Source: UMGS1519 sp963621885 (GTDB taxonomy: Bacteria; Actinomycetota; Coriobacteriia; Coriobacteriales; Eggerthellaceae). Taken from it: 9,082 bases of DNA. The stretch lies in NCBI GenBank assembly GCA_963621885.1, contig CAVFFT010000053.1, positions 1 to 9,082 on the forward strand, in the 5' to 3' direction. The position numbers and the translations under genes were made by a program. This document shows, in pieces, positions 1 through 7,018 of this stretch. A model generated the notes under the pieces. It saw only the letters and a list, made by a program, of their open reading frames with translations. It did no database searches and had not been told where the DNA came from. Every line of letters starts with the position of its first letter. Within the stretch, counting starts at the first letter, position 1.

Positions 1-1019
1 TTCTTCAGGTAGTCGGGAGAAAGATGCGTGTAGATCTGCGTGGTCGAGGGGCTTTCGTGCCCCAAAAGCTCCTGCACGCTGCGCAGATCGGCGCCGCCTT
101 CCAGAAGGTCGCTCGCGAAGGTGTGGCGCATGTCGTGCGGCGTGTATCCCCCTTTCACCCCCGCCTCGAGCAGAGTGCGGGCGAACATGCGGCGGATGAG
201 GTCTTCCGAATAGCGCTTGCCCCGGTTGCTCAGGAAGAACAGCTCGCGCGGCGAATCGGGCTGCAGAAGAGCCGGCCGGCCCAGCATCAGATACGTGCGC
301 AAGCTTTCGATGGCAATGTCGTGAATGGGAACGATGCGCTCTTTCTTTCCCTTGCCGAACAGGCGCACCTGCCGTTCCGCCAAATCGATGTCGCCCACGC
401 ACAGCCGCGCAATCTCGGAGATACGACAGCCGGAAGCGTACATGAATTCAAGAACCGCCTGATCACGATATTCCTGCGGCGTCTGCTTCCGCGGCTTGCC
501 CGTCACATCCTTGGCGCCATGGACCGCGAAAATGGCGGCGAGCTCACTCGCGGGAATCTTTCGCGGCAAACGCTTTTCCTTCTTCAGGCCAGAAAGCGTC
601 GTGGTCGGGTCGTCCTCGATAAGACCCGCTGTAAGAAGCCAGCCGAAAAAGCCTTTCACCGCGCTGAGGTGGCGGTTAATGGTCGTATGGGCATAGCCCG
701 CCGCGCTCAGGTTTCCCAGGTACGCACGCAGAATGCGGCGATCCGGATGCAAGGCGTCGACCTGGTTGCGTTCGCACCAATCGAGATAGGCCTGCACATC
801 GGTGCGATAGGAGCGAACGGTATGCCGGGAGGTGTTCCTCTCGACAGCAAGCGCGGTGACATAGCGCTCAAGCGCGTCTTCAGGCGAGAGCGCAGTCTTG
901 CCTTCAAGAGCGGGGGCATCTTCAGCCAGACGCGCGGCATCGGCCGCAGCGGAAAGCTCGCCTTCGCCGTCACGCGGAGACGCGGCATTCCCGCGGTTGC
1001 GACCCTCGTTCAAAGCCAT
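1..1019 (-). CDS. xerC: XerC-type tyrosine recombinase, C-terminus cut by the window edge
   Basis: Site-specific recombinase expected to resolve chromosome dimers at dif together with a XerD partner. I translated 339 codons without a stop; the gene runs off the left edge. The N-terminal SAM-like DNA-binding domain spans about residues 46-135 (ALERYVTALAVERNTSRHTV). In the catalytic domain all six expected residues are visible: R199 (ASGCRISEI), K223 (GKGKKERIVP), H295 and R298 (HDMRH), H321 (LGHES) and the nucleophile Y330 (IYTHLS). Their spacing equals that of E. coli XerD, so only about ten residues should be missing. It starts 20 bases after trmFO, and the same trmFO-xerC order is known in Bacillus, favouring a housekeeping Xer over a phage integrase. 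The ATG at 1019 follows GAGGA with only one base between. A TTG at 1013 would have 7-base spacing and may be the true start. About 45 low-complexity residues precede the conserved domain. XerC versus XerD is inferred from neighbours only. Confidence 0.92.
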   Translation of the reverse strand, partial: MALNEGRNRGNAASPRDGEGELSAAADAARLAEDAPALEGKTALSPEDALERYVTALAVERNTSRHTVRSYRTDVQAYLDWCERNQVDALHPDRRILRAYLGNLSAAGYAHTTINRHLSAVKGFFGWLLTAGLIEDDPTTTLSGLKKEKRLPRKIPASELAAIFAVHGAKDVTGKPRKQTPQEYRDQAVLEFMYASGCRISEIARLCVGDIDLAERQVRLFGKGKKERIVPIHDIAIESLRTYLMLGRPALLQPDSPRELFFLSNRGKRYSEDLIRRMFARTLLEAGVKGGYTPHDMRHTFASDLLEGGADLRSVQELLGHESPSTTQIYTHLSPDYLK

Positions 1020-1039
1020 GTCCTCAGCGGCGTCCACGT

Positions 1040-2506
1040 TTATTCGCCCGGGGTTTCCGCAAAGCCCGCTTCTCCCAGGGCATCCTGCCACGCCGCCAAA
1101 GCCGTGTTGGAGTCCGCCGAAAGCAGGCCGGCATCGCGCAAGCGTGCAACGTAGGCGCGCATGTCTTCTCGTTCGCGCTGGAAAAAGGCCCGATAGCGTG
1201 CCGATTTGTTACGCGGCGCGTTTTCGAGAGGAGGCAGCACGCCCAGATTCACATGCATGGGCTGATAGTCGCGTGTTTGCGGACTCGTCGCGTATTGGAC
1301 AAGCGAGCCAAACGCCGTCGACGTGGGCATCGCTTCCATCTTCTTCCCGGTCAGCGTGCCATAAACCTGCAGGGCAACGTAGAGCCCCGACATGATGGCC
1401 TCGGTATAGCCTTCCGTGCCGGCCACCTGTCCTGCAAAGTAAAGCGGGCACGACGATGCGCGCAAATGGAAATCGGCATCGAGCAGCTGGGGCGCGTCGA
1501 CGAAGGTGTTGCGGTGCATGACTCCGTAGCGGGCGAATTCCGCCTGCTCCAGGCCGGGTATCAGACGAAACACGCGGCGCTGTTCGGGGAAGGTAAGATT
1601 CGTCTGGAAGCCCACCAGGTTGTAGCAGCTTCCATGGGCGTCTTCCGCGCGCAGCTGAACCGCCGCCCACGGACGGCGGCCCGTACGCGGATCGGTCAGA
1701 CCCACGGGCTTCATCATGCCATGTCGGGGCGCGTCAAAACCGCTGCGGGCGACCTCCTCGATTGGCTGGCATGCGGAGAAAAGGTCCCGCTGTTCGAAGT
1801 CGCGGGAAATCACCCGGTCGGCATCGAGCAAGGCCTCGATGAAGCGCGCGTACTCCTCCTTGTCGAGCGGCGCATTCAGATAGTCGCCTTCCTCCCCCGA
1901 CGCGTCGCCATAGCGGCTTTGCCGGAAGAGAATCGAATTATCAAGCGAGTCTGCCATGACAATGGGCGCCGCGGCGTCATAGAACGCAAGATGCTCCGCG
2001 CCGGTAATCCGGCCGATCTCCGCCGCAAAGTCCCCGGAAGTTAGGGGGCCGGTCGCGATGATCACCGCATCGGCTTGCGGCAGATGACGCAATTCCCCCT
2101 GCTCATCGCGATATACGATGTCGAGACCGTCAAAGGAAACCGCCTCGCCCACGCAACGCGTGATGAAGGGGCTTTCCGCGATAAGCCGCTCAACCGCCGC
2201 GCTAAACGCATGCCGGTCAACCGCGAGCGCGCCGCCTGCCGGCACCCGCGCCTCGCACGCGCAGGCGAACAGGCGGGAATCGAGCATCGCAAGCTCCCAT
2301 TTGAGCATGCCCGCCGCCTTGTCCGGCTTGAGCGTCTTGAGCGAGTTGGAACAGACGAGCTCGGCAAGAGAGCCGCCCGTATGCACCGGCGTCTGCACCG
2401 CTGGACGCATTTCGAGAAGATTGGCCTGCACGCCCCTGCTGGCAAGCTGCAATGCCGCTTCCGATCCAGCGAGGCCGCCGCCTATGATGTTCACTGTGTA
2501 TTCCAT
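1040..2506 (-). CDS. trmFO: TrmFO, folate/FAD-dependent tRNA (uracil-54-C5)-methyltransferase
   Basis: Makes ribothymidine at position 54 of the tRNA T-loop, using methylenetetrahydrofolate as carbon donor and reduced FAD; cytosolic. The start MEYTVNIIGGGLAGSEAALQ is the FAD-binding Rossmann fold (GGGLAG at residues 9-14) and matches the usual family start. Family signatures follow: SLAELVCSNSLK with Cys52, then FSACQPIEEVARSG with Cys246 and MMKPVGLTDPRTGRRPWAAV. The two cysteines correspond by motif to the catalytic pair of characterised TrmFO enzymes. The C-terminal part keeps FAGQVAGTEGYTEAIMSGL, which closes the FAD site. At 488 residues it is somewhat longer than the usual 435-450, mostly in a loose C-terminal tail. 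xerC follows 20 bases downstream, so the two are probably cotranscribed. No Shine-Dalgarno is visible before the ATG; see the promoter entry. TrmFO rather than SAM-dependent TrmA fits Firmicutes and Coriobacteriia. Confidence 0.97.
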   Translation of the reverse strand: MEYTVNIIGGGLAGSEAALQLASRGVQANLLEMRPAVQTPVHTGGSLAELVCSNSLKTLKPDKAAGMLKWELAMLDSRLFACACEARVPAGGALAVDRHAFSAAVERLIAESPFITRCVGEAVSFDGLDIVYRDEQGELRHLPQADAVIIATGPLTSGDFAAEIGRITGAEHLAFYDAAAPIVMADSLDNSILFRQSRYGDASGEEGDYLNAPLDKEEYARFIEALLDADRVISRDFEQRDLFSACQPIEEVARSGFDAPRHGMMKPVGLTDPRTGRRPWAAVQLRAEDAHGSCYNLVGFQTNLTFPEQRRVFRLIPGLEQAEFARYGVMHRNTFVDAPQLLDADFHLRASSCPLYFAGQVAGTEGYTEAIMSGLYVALQVYGTLTGKKMEAMPTSTAFGSLVQYATSPQTRDYQPMHVNLGVLPPLENAPRNKSARYRAFFQREREDMRAYVARLRDAGLLSADSNTALAAWQDALGEAGFAETPGE

Positions 2507-2513
2507 GCGCCAA

Positions 2514-2519
2514 AGGGTA
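2514..2519 (-). promoter_or_regulatory. Candidate -10 box for leaderless trmFO mRNA
   Basis: TACCCT fits TANNNT and ends 7 bases before the trmFO ATG, so transcription would begin at or next to the A of the start codon. No purine-rich ribosome-binding site lies in the 25 bases upstream. Leaderless genes with this geometry are common in actinobacteria. No good -35 box is visible, and the motif is short, so this is a suggestion only. Confidence 0.35.
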
Positions 2520-2606
2520 GCACAGCCGCTTTCCCTGATAGATGCGCACGAGCGCTTTCGCCACCGAACGCACTTCTTCCGGAATGCGGCGGACGCCCAT
2601 CACCCG

Positions 2607-2630
2607 TCGCGCGCGACAGCAAATACGCAG
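2607..2630. repeat. Imperfect direct repeat, copy next to trmFO
   Basis: Shares the exact core CAAATACGCAG, preceded by a TCGC-CGCGACA-like half, with 4502-4522. The two copies align with one mismatch and one 3-base indel (this copy has three extra bases). Both have the same orientation and lie on the two sides of the secreted-protein gene, as expected for a duplicated insertion site. It may also be a remnant of an older tandem duplication. Confidence 0.5.
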
Positions 2631-2723
2631 GCGGCCACGCCCGAACAGCGGCGATTCCCCTTAGCAATGGCGACGTCCTCTCACTTTCGCAGGCAGACGC
2701 ACGAGCTCGGCCCACCGGATGGC

Positions 2724-4346
2724 CTACAAAACGAGATACTTCGTCAGCTCGCTCTCGTATATGCCCGCATACTTCGAACCGGAGGGATTAAAACTTCCCG
2801 TGAAGCGGTAGACCCGCCAGGTGCACTTCCCGCGTGAGCTCATCGGCTTGCCATTCGACCAGCGGCATCCGTAGCCTTCATCCACCAGCTCGACCTTCGT
2901 GCTGTTCCCCCAGCGCTTCGCCGCGGCTTCATGACCCACATAGATCATCACGTGCTTGTGCTTGTTTGGCAGCGTAATGAGGATGTCTCCCGGCTGAAGT
3001 GACTTCACGCCACCCGTGCCATAGCCTTTGCCTCCGTTCGTATGCCAATAGCCATCGGATCCGCCCACGCGCGTCCATTTCCCGCTCTTGGCGAGATAGT
3101 CCCGCTCTCGTGCAACCGTGGGCCACTTGTTGCCAAGATAGTTGTCGTCAACGCCCGCCCACAGTACGGCAAGCACCGGCAAGCAATCGCAGCACGCATG
3201 ATGAATGCGATGACCTGGGCGAATCTTGTTCACCTTCGCGTACACCTTTTTGTAAAGCGTCCAGTCCCATTTCTGCTTCCGCCAGGTCTTCGTGTTCGGC
3301 GGCGCGGTTTGCGCGTCCGACCATCCGCCCTTCTTGCCATTGCCAGTTGGTCCCGGCGCCCGATTATCCGAGCTCCACCCGCCCGCAAGAGCCACCGCCG
3401 CAGCGGCGATGCGTGCACCCGCATTGCCCGCTATCTTGAATGTGACCGTCTTCTCGCCGGTGAAATTCCCTTTGCCTCGGATCGTGATGGAAGCCGTTCC
3501 CAAATTCTTATTGTTCTTATACGACAGGGTGAAATCGCTGTCTTTCACCAGGTCTTTTCCCTGATAGCTCACTTTTGGCGTGGGAGTTATCGCCTTGCCG
3601 GTATAGGCCTGCGCACCAAGTCCCGAAATCTCGCACTTCGCGATATCCACTTTTGCCGCCGCGCTTTCACCGGAATCCTCCTTCGGAGACACGATGGCGA
3701 ACTCCACCGTCTTATCGCCCACGAGGTTGCGCATGCCGCGTATCCGGATGCGCGCGGTTCCCACTCCCATATTGTTTTCGTACGAGAGGGAGTAATCGAG
3801 CCCCTCTTTCATTTGGCGTCCGTTGAAGAGCACCTCGATGCTCGGCGTGATTGCCTTCCCGCTTAGCTCGTAGCTTTTTTCCAGACCCTGCACCTTGACG
3901 TCCGCCGTTTTCGCGCGGGCGATGGTGAAGAAAGCCGTTTTACGGCCCGAATATTCCCCCGTGCCCTTCACCGTAACCCATGCAACTCCCGCATTGACGT
4001 TATGGCGCCAGACCAAAAGGTAGTCGCTGCCATGCGTGAGCTTTTCGCCATCGCATGTCACGCTAAGTTTGGGCCTGATGGGCGACCCGGTATACGTCGC
4101 ATCTTCCACCTCGACCGTGCATTGCGAAAGATCGGAGGCCCATGCCACACCAGACACACCCGCAAGATTGCAAAGCAGGATTGTGAAAAGCAGGCAAACG
4201 CCCGCGCAGACCACGCGCGGCAAGGTAAGGAGGCGCGGCCTCGAAGACCCGCATTCCCCACCTGCTCGCAGGCAGGCGACAAGCGTTCGTGGCGAGGTAA
4301 GTAGGCACTGATCCGCTTGCGACTTTCTCGGTGTCGAACTGTTCAT
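2724..4346 (-). CDS. Secreted protein: three Ig-like surface repeats plus NlpC/P60-like cysteine hydrolase domain
   Basis: Predicted exported cell-wall-acting protein of 540 residues. Residues 1-46 form an unusually long, basic N-region. A hydrophobic segment (about 45-68) ends in GVAWA before SDLSQ, a good signal-peptidase site near residue 70. Three homologous Ig-like repeats lie at about 76-143, 149-219 and 237-306, each of the form YTGKAITP...DYTLSYKNN...GTASITIRGKGNF, a type common in surface proteins of gut Coriobacteriia and Clostridia. After a Gly/Ala/Pro/Lys-rich linker (307-355) the C-terminal part carries HHACCDCLPVLAVLWAG, with D387-C388 placed like the DC of NlpC/P60 enzymes, and LQPGDILI...KHVMIYVG with H465 as likely catalytic His. 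The third polar residue may be E486 or D489. No LPXTG motif or membrane anchor is seen. I chose the ATG at 4346 because AAGGGGG lies 5 bases upstream; an in-frame ATG at 4385 has no such site. The substrate (peptidoglycan peptide) is inferred. The gene stands alone between dprA and trmFO. Confidence 0.8.
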   Translation of the reverse strand: MNSSTPRKSQADQCLLTSPRTLVACLRAGGECGSSRPRLLTLPRVVCAGVCLLFTILLCNLAGVSGVAWASDLSQCTVEVEDATYTGSPIRPKLSVTCDGEKLTHGSDYLLVWRHNVNAGVAWVTVKGTGEYSGRKTAFFTIARAKTADVKVQGLEKSYELSGKAITPSIEVLFNGRQMKEGLDYSLSYENNMGVGTARIRIRGMRNLVGDKTVEFAIVSPKEDSGESAAAKVDIAKCEISGLGAQAYTGKAITPTPKVSYQGKDLVKDSDFTLSYKNNKNLGTASITIRGKGNFTGEKTVTFKIAGNAGARIAAAAVALAGGWSSDNRAPGPTGNGKKGGWSDAQTAPPNTKTWRKQKWDWTLYKKVYAKVNKIRPGHRIHHACCDCLPVLAVLWAGVDDNYLGNKWPTVARERDYLAKSGKWTRVGGSDGYWHTNGGKGYGTGGVKSLQPGDILITLPNKHKHVMIYVGHEAAAKRWGNSTKVELVDEGYGCRWSNGKPMSSRGKCTWRVYRFTGSFNPSGSKYAGIYESELTKYLVL

Positions 4347-4351
4347 GACTA

Positions 4352-4358
4352 CCCCCTT
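4352..4358 (-). promoter_or_regulatory. Ribosome-binding site deciding the secreted-protein start
   Basis: AAGGGGG with 5 bases before the ATG at 4346. It lies inside the reading frame that would begin at the upstream ATG (4385), which itself has no purine-rich site, so it favours the shorter 540-residue product. Confidence 0.55.
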
Positions 4359-4501
4359 CGCCAAAATCAATTGAAACTGCGCCATAAAATGCCGAAATCC
4401 GCGGTGCCCGAAATCGCACGACCTGCGGCCCGCTCACGCGCGGCAAATGACGCACGAAACATGCAAAGCTTGACCCGCGTGCACGGCAAACAGCACACGA
4501 A

Positions 4502-4522
4502 TCGCCCGCGACAAATACGCAG
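4502..4522. repeat. Imperfect direct repeat, copy next to dprA
   Basis: Partner of 2607-2630, in the same orientation and about 1.9 kb away. It contains CAAATACGCAG preceded by CCCGCGA. Similarity fades outside the unit, although both copies are followed to the right by GC-rich sequence with GGCC. It begins about 22 bases past the dprA stop. Confidence 0.5.
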
Positions 4523-4544
4523 ATAGCCCGCGGCCTTCGGCCAA

Positions 4545-5516
4545 CTACCGCGTGCCCGATGCCGCGCCGTTTTGAATGAACGCCTGCGAAGGCCCATAGC
4601 GGCCATCGGGATAGCGCTCAATGAAACCCGCGTTCTCCAAATGCGCAAGAGAAAGCGCGAGATGGGCCGGCGACTGGGCGAAACCCTCGTTCATCAGCTC
4701 GTCCGTGCGCATCGGCGCCGCCATGAGCGCGGCAAGCAATGGATTATCGCTCGCGGCAGAAAGCCGATTCGCCGGCGCTTCACGACGAAGCGTCCCGAAC
4801 AGCAAGGTCAGCGCGCTCTCGAAACTCTCGTCATCGATGATGGGGACAGCGCCCTGCGCGATGAGACGATTGGCGCCCGCTGATGTGGCGGACGTAATGG
4901 CGGATGGCACGGCAAGCACATCCTTGCCGGCGGCCAAGGCATCATCCGCCGTCCCGAAGGTTCCCGAAGGAAGCCCCGCCTCTATCACAAGAGTCGCCTT
5001 GGCGAGCCCCGCGATCAGGCGATTGCGTTCCCGAAACATCCAGGGAAGCGGCGGCGTCTCCCAATCCTGCTCCGACACGATGGCTCCGCCCGCATCGACA
5101 ATCTCCTGAAAGAGAGGCAGATTGCGCGCGGGGTAGACGCGATCGCATCCGCCGCCCAAAAAGACGACCGTCCTGCCGGCGGCTTCAAGCGCGCCACGGT
5201 GCGCTTCGCTATCACAGCCGAGCGCGCCGCCCGATATGACACATACCCCCTGTTCAGCCGCCATGCGCGCAAAATGCCTAGCGCATCCGCGACCATAAGG
5301 CGTCGCTTTTCGCGCGCCAATGATGGCAATGCCTTCGGAAAGCGCCTGAAGCGACCCGACAACATAGAGCTGCGCGGGCGGTCGGGGAATGCCCGCAAAA
5401 GCTGCCGGGTAGCCCGCCTTACCTCGGGCAATGCAATGCCGCTCGCCACGAATAAGCTTCGCCGGCGCTTCCGTACGCTTGTTCTCGGGGCGGGCCGCGC
5501 CATCAGCATTTCTCAT
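4545..5516 (-). CDS. dprA: DprA/Smf, DNA-processing protein for transformation
   Basis: Binds incoming single-stranded DNA during natural transformation, protects it and loads RecA onto it; cytosolic. The 323-residue product has the extended Rossmann fold: IAIIGARKATPYGRG (63-77), ISGGALGCDSEAHRGALEAA (94-113), GGGCDRVYPARN (121-132), FRERNRLIAGL (161-171), VIEAGLPSGTFGTADDAL (177-194) and AVPSAITSATSAGANRLI (202-219). A C-terminal winged-helix-like (DML1-type) domain spans about 259-308. Only 36 residues precede the conserved GYP motif, so the N-terminal SAM-like domain found in many DprA proteins is essentially absent. The start is well supported: the ATG overlaps the comM stop as ATGA, and GGGAGG lies 7 bases upstream (5524-5529). 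It is translationally coupled to comM, another transformation gene. No DNA-uptake genes are in the window, so active competence cannot be judged. Confidence 0.95.
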   Translation of the reverse strand: MRNADGAARPENKRTEAPAKLIRGERHCIARGKAGYPAAFAGIPRPPAQLYVVGSLQALSEGIAIIGARKATPYGRGCARHFARMAAEQGVCVISGGALGCDSEAHRGALEAAGRTVVFLGGGCDRVYPARNLPLFQEIVDAGGAIVSEQDWETPPLPWMFRERNRLIAGLAKATLVIEAGLPSGTFGTADDALAAGKDVLAVPSAITSATSAGANRLIAQGAVPIIDDESFESALTLLFGTLRREAPANRLSAASDNPLLAALMAAPMRTDELMNEGFAQSPAHLALSLAHLENAGFIERYPDGRYGPSQAFIQNGAASGTR

Positions 5517-7018
5517 TTTGCCGCCTCCCTCAAACGAAGACCAAAAGCTTCCGCGATATGGTCGAGCTGGACCGATTCCGATTCCGCGATGTCGGCAATC
5601 GTTCGCGCGATGCCAATCGTGCGCACGATGCTGCGACCGCTAAGCGAATGCGCCGCCGATGCCGCCCGCAGAAACGCCTCCCCTTCGGCATCCACCCTGT
5701 TACGCGAAATGAGGTCGGAAACCCGCGTGCTCGTGCTATCCCCCTCGTCAAAGGACGACTTTTCAAGACGCCACGACCGAAATGCGCGCGCCCGAAGAAC
5801 ACCCTCGCGCAACTCATCCGACGACAAATCGGAACCGGCATGAACAACCTTGTCGAAGCTCGTTCGCCAGACATCGATCTGCAGATCGATGCGGTCAATC
5901 AGCGGACCACCAAGTCGCGCCTGATACGACAGCACATCGGAAGGGGCACAACGGCATGGAACCGACGGGTCGCCCAGGTAGCCGCAAGGGCACGGGTTCG
6001 AAGCCGCCACCAGCATGAATCGCGCGGGCATGCAATAAGCCCCGTCCACGCGCACGATGGTAATGCGCCCGTCCTCCATGGGCTGACGCAAACCCTGCAA
6101 GGTCGTACGACTGAACTGCGACACCTCATCGAGGAACAGCACGCCATTGTGGGCAAGCGAAACCTCTCCTGGATGCACCGGCGACCCGCCACCAAGCAAG
6201 CCCGCATTGCTTACCGAATGATGCGGATGGCGAAACGGCCGCACACCTGCCACGACCGACGACATGTCTTCCCCCGCTGCCGAATAGATGCGCGCCGTCT
6301 CAAGCTGCTCACGCGCATCGAGCGGCGGCAGAATGCTCGGCAGGCGTTCCGCCAGCATGGTCTTTCCCGATCCCGGCGGCCCCATCATCATGATGCCGTG
6401 ACTTCCCGCAGCGGCCACCTGAAGCGCCCGCTTGGCCATCTCGTGCCCTCCGACATCGCGATAGTCCTTGCAAGCGCCCGAAGCGGCCGGAATGCCATGG
6501 GGTACATCGAAGATGCCGCTCTTGAAATCCGTCAGGCGGGAAACGCCAAACAGCTCGACGGACTCCATCTCGATAACGTTGACCGACGTAGTCGGACACA
6601 GCAGACCCAAGCCGTACTCTTGCGCGCACAGTTCGAAGGCCAGCATGCCCGCAACATCGCGCACGCAGCCATCAAGCGAAAGTTCGCCAACAACAACCTT
6701 CCCCTTCACAAGCGCGGTGGGAAGTTGCCCACTCGCCACCAGGATTCCCAGGGCGATAGGCAAATCGAATCCCGAGCCCGTCTTCCTCAAACCGCCCGGC
6801 GCCAGGTTCACAACGATCTTGTCTGCCGGCATGGAGAAGCCGCTTGCCCGAATTGCCGACCTCACCCGTTCGCGCGCTTCCTGAACAGCCGTGTCGGGCA
6901 TTCCGACAATAGCCATGCCCGGCAAGCCGCTCGTGATGCTCACCTCGACGTCAACCAGCCGCGCCTCTACTCCATGCAGCGTCGCGCTCCGCACCCGGCA
7001 GTTTCCGTACCCGCCCAT
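5513..7018 (-). CDS. comM: ComM/YifB, Mg-chelatase-like AAA+ ATPase
   Basis: Hexameric helicase-type AAA+ protein that in naturally transformable bacteria promotes branch migration while incoming DNA is integrated. The 501-residue product is full length. Residues 1-175 form the N-terminal ChlI-type domain (SGLPGMAIVGMPDTAVQEAR at 30-49, RKTGSGFDLPIALGILVASG at 79-98). The Mg-chelatase-type AAA+ core has Walker A GPPGSGKT (213-220), Walker B VLFLDE (293-298) and RQPMEDGRITIVRVDG (311-326). The NPCPCGYLGDP...CRC cysteine cluster (C343, C345, C355, C357) is followed by GPLIDRIDLQIDV with the arginine finger region. A C-terminal lid domain ends at AFGLRLREAAK. It begins inside the yraN stop as TGATG with no Shine-Dalgarno, implying reinitiation by ribosomes finishing yraN, and its stop overlaps dprA as ATGA. 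All family residues I can check are present. Confidence 0.96.
   Translation of the reverse strand: MGGYGNCRVRSATLHGVEARLVDVEVSITSGLPGMAIVGMPDTAVQEARERVRSAIRASGFSMPADKIVVNLAPGGLRKTGSGFDLPIALGILVASGQLPTALVKGKVVVGELSLDGCVRDVAGMLAFELCAQEYGLGLLCPTTSVNVIEMESVELFGVSRLTDFKSGIFDVPHGIPAASGACKDYRDVGGHEMAKRALQVAAAGSHGIMMMGPPGSGKTMLAERLPSILPPLDAREQLETARIYSAAGEDMSSVVAGVRPFRHPHHSVSNAGLLGGGSPVHPGEVSLAHNGVLFLDEVSQFSRTTLQGLRQPMEDGRITIVRVDGAYCMPARFMLVAASNPCPCGYLGDPSVPCRCAPSDVLSYQARLGGPLIDRIDLQIDVWRTSFDKVVHAGSDLSSDELREGVLRARAFRSWRLEKSSFDEGDSTSTRVSDLISRNRVDAEGEAFLRAASAAHSLSGRSIVRTIGIARTIADIAESESVQLDHIAEAFGLRLREAAK
5524..5529 (-). promoter_or_regulatory. Shine-Dalgarno site of dprA inside comM
   Basis: GGGAGG with 7 bases to the dprA ATG, embedded in the last codons of comM. 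It fixes the short DprA start and argues against a longer N-terminus. Confidence 0.7.

Larger units (their letters stand above)
4347..4544. other. Intergenic region upstream of the secreted-protein gene
   Basis: 198 bases between the dprA stop and the start of the secreted-protein gene. Directly after the dprA stop (minus strand) is a tiny GGCC-GAA-GGCC hairpin without a T-run, so it is not a convincing terminator. The direct repeat copy lies at 4502-4522. Nearer the gene the sequence turns AT-richer (around 4370-4395), where a promoter would be expected, for example TTTTAT about 40 bases upstream of the start codon, but no clear -35/-10 pair can be defended. The gene probably has its own promoter here. 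Confidence 0.4.

Noticed and set aside
24..1154. A 376-codon plus-strand open frame at the left edge
   Set aside because: It is antisense to the tyrosine recombinase, whose six catalytic residues are all present on the minus strand.
1253..2044. Plus-strand open frame antisense to trmFO
   Set aside because: Same reason: it mirrors a gene with clear function, has no ribosome-binding site, and is Arg/His-rich low-quality protein.
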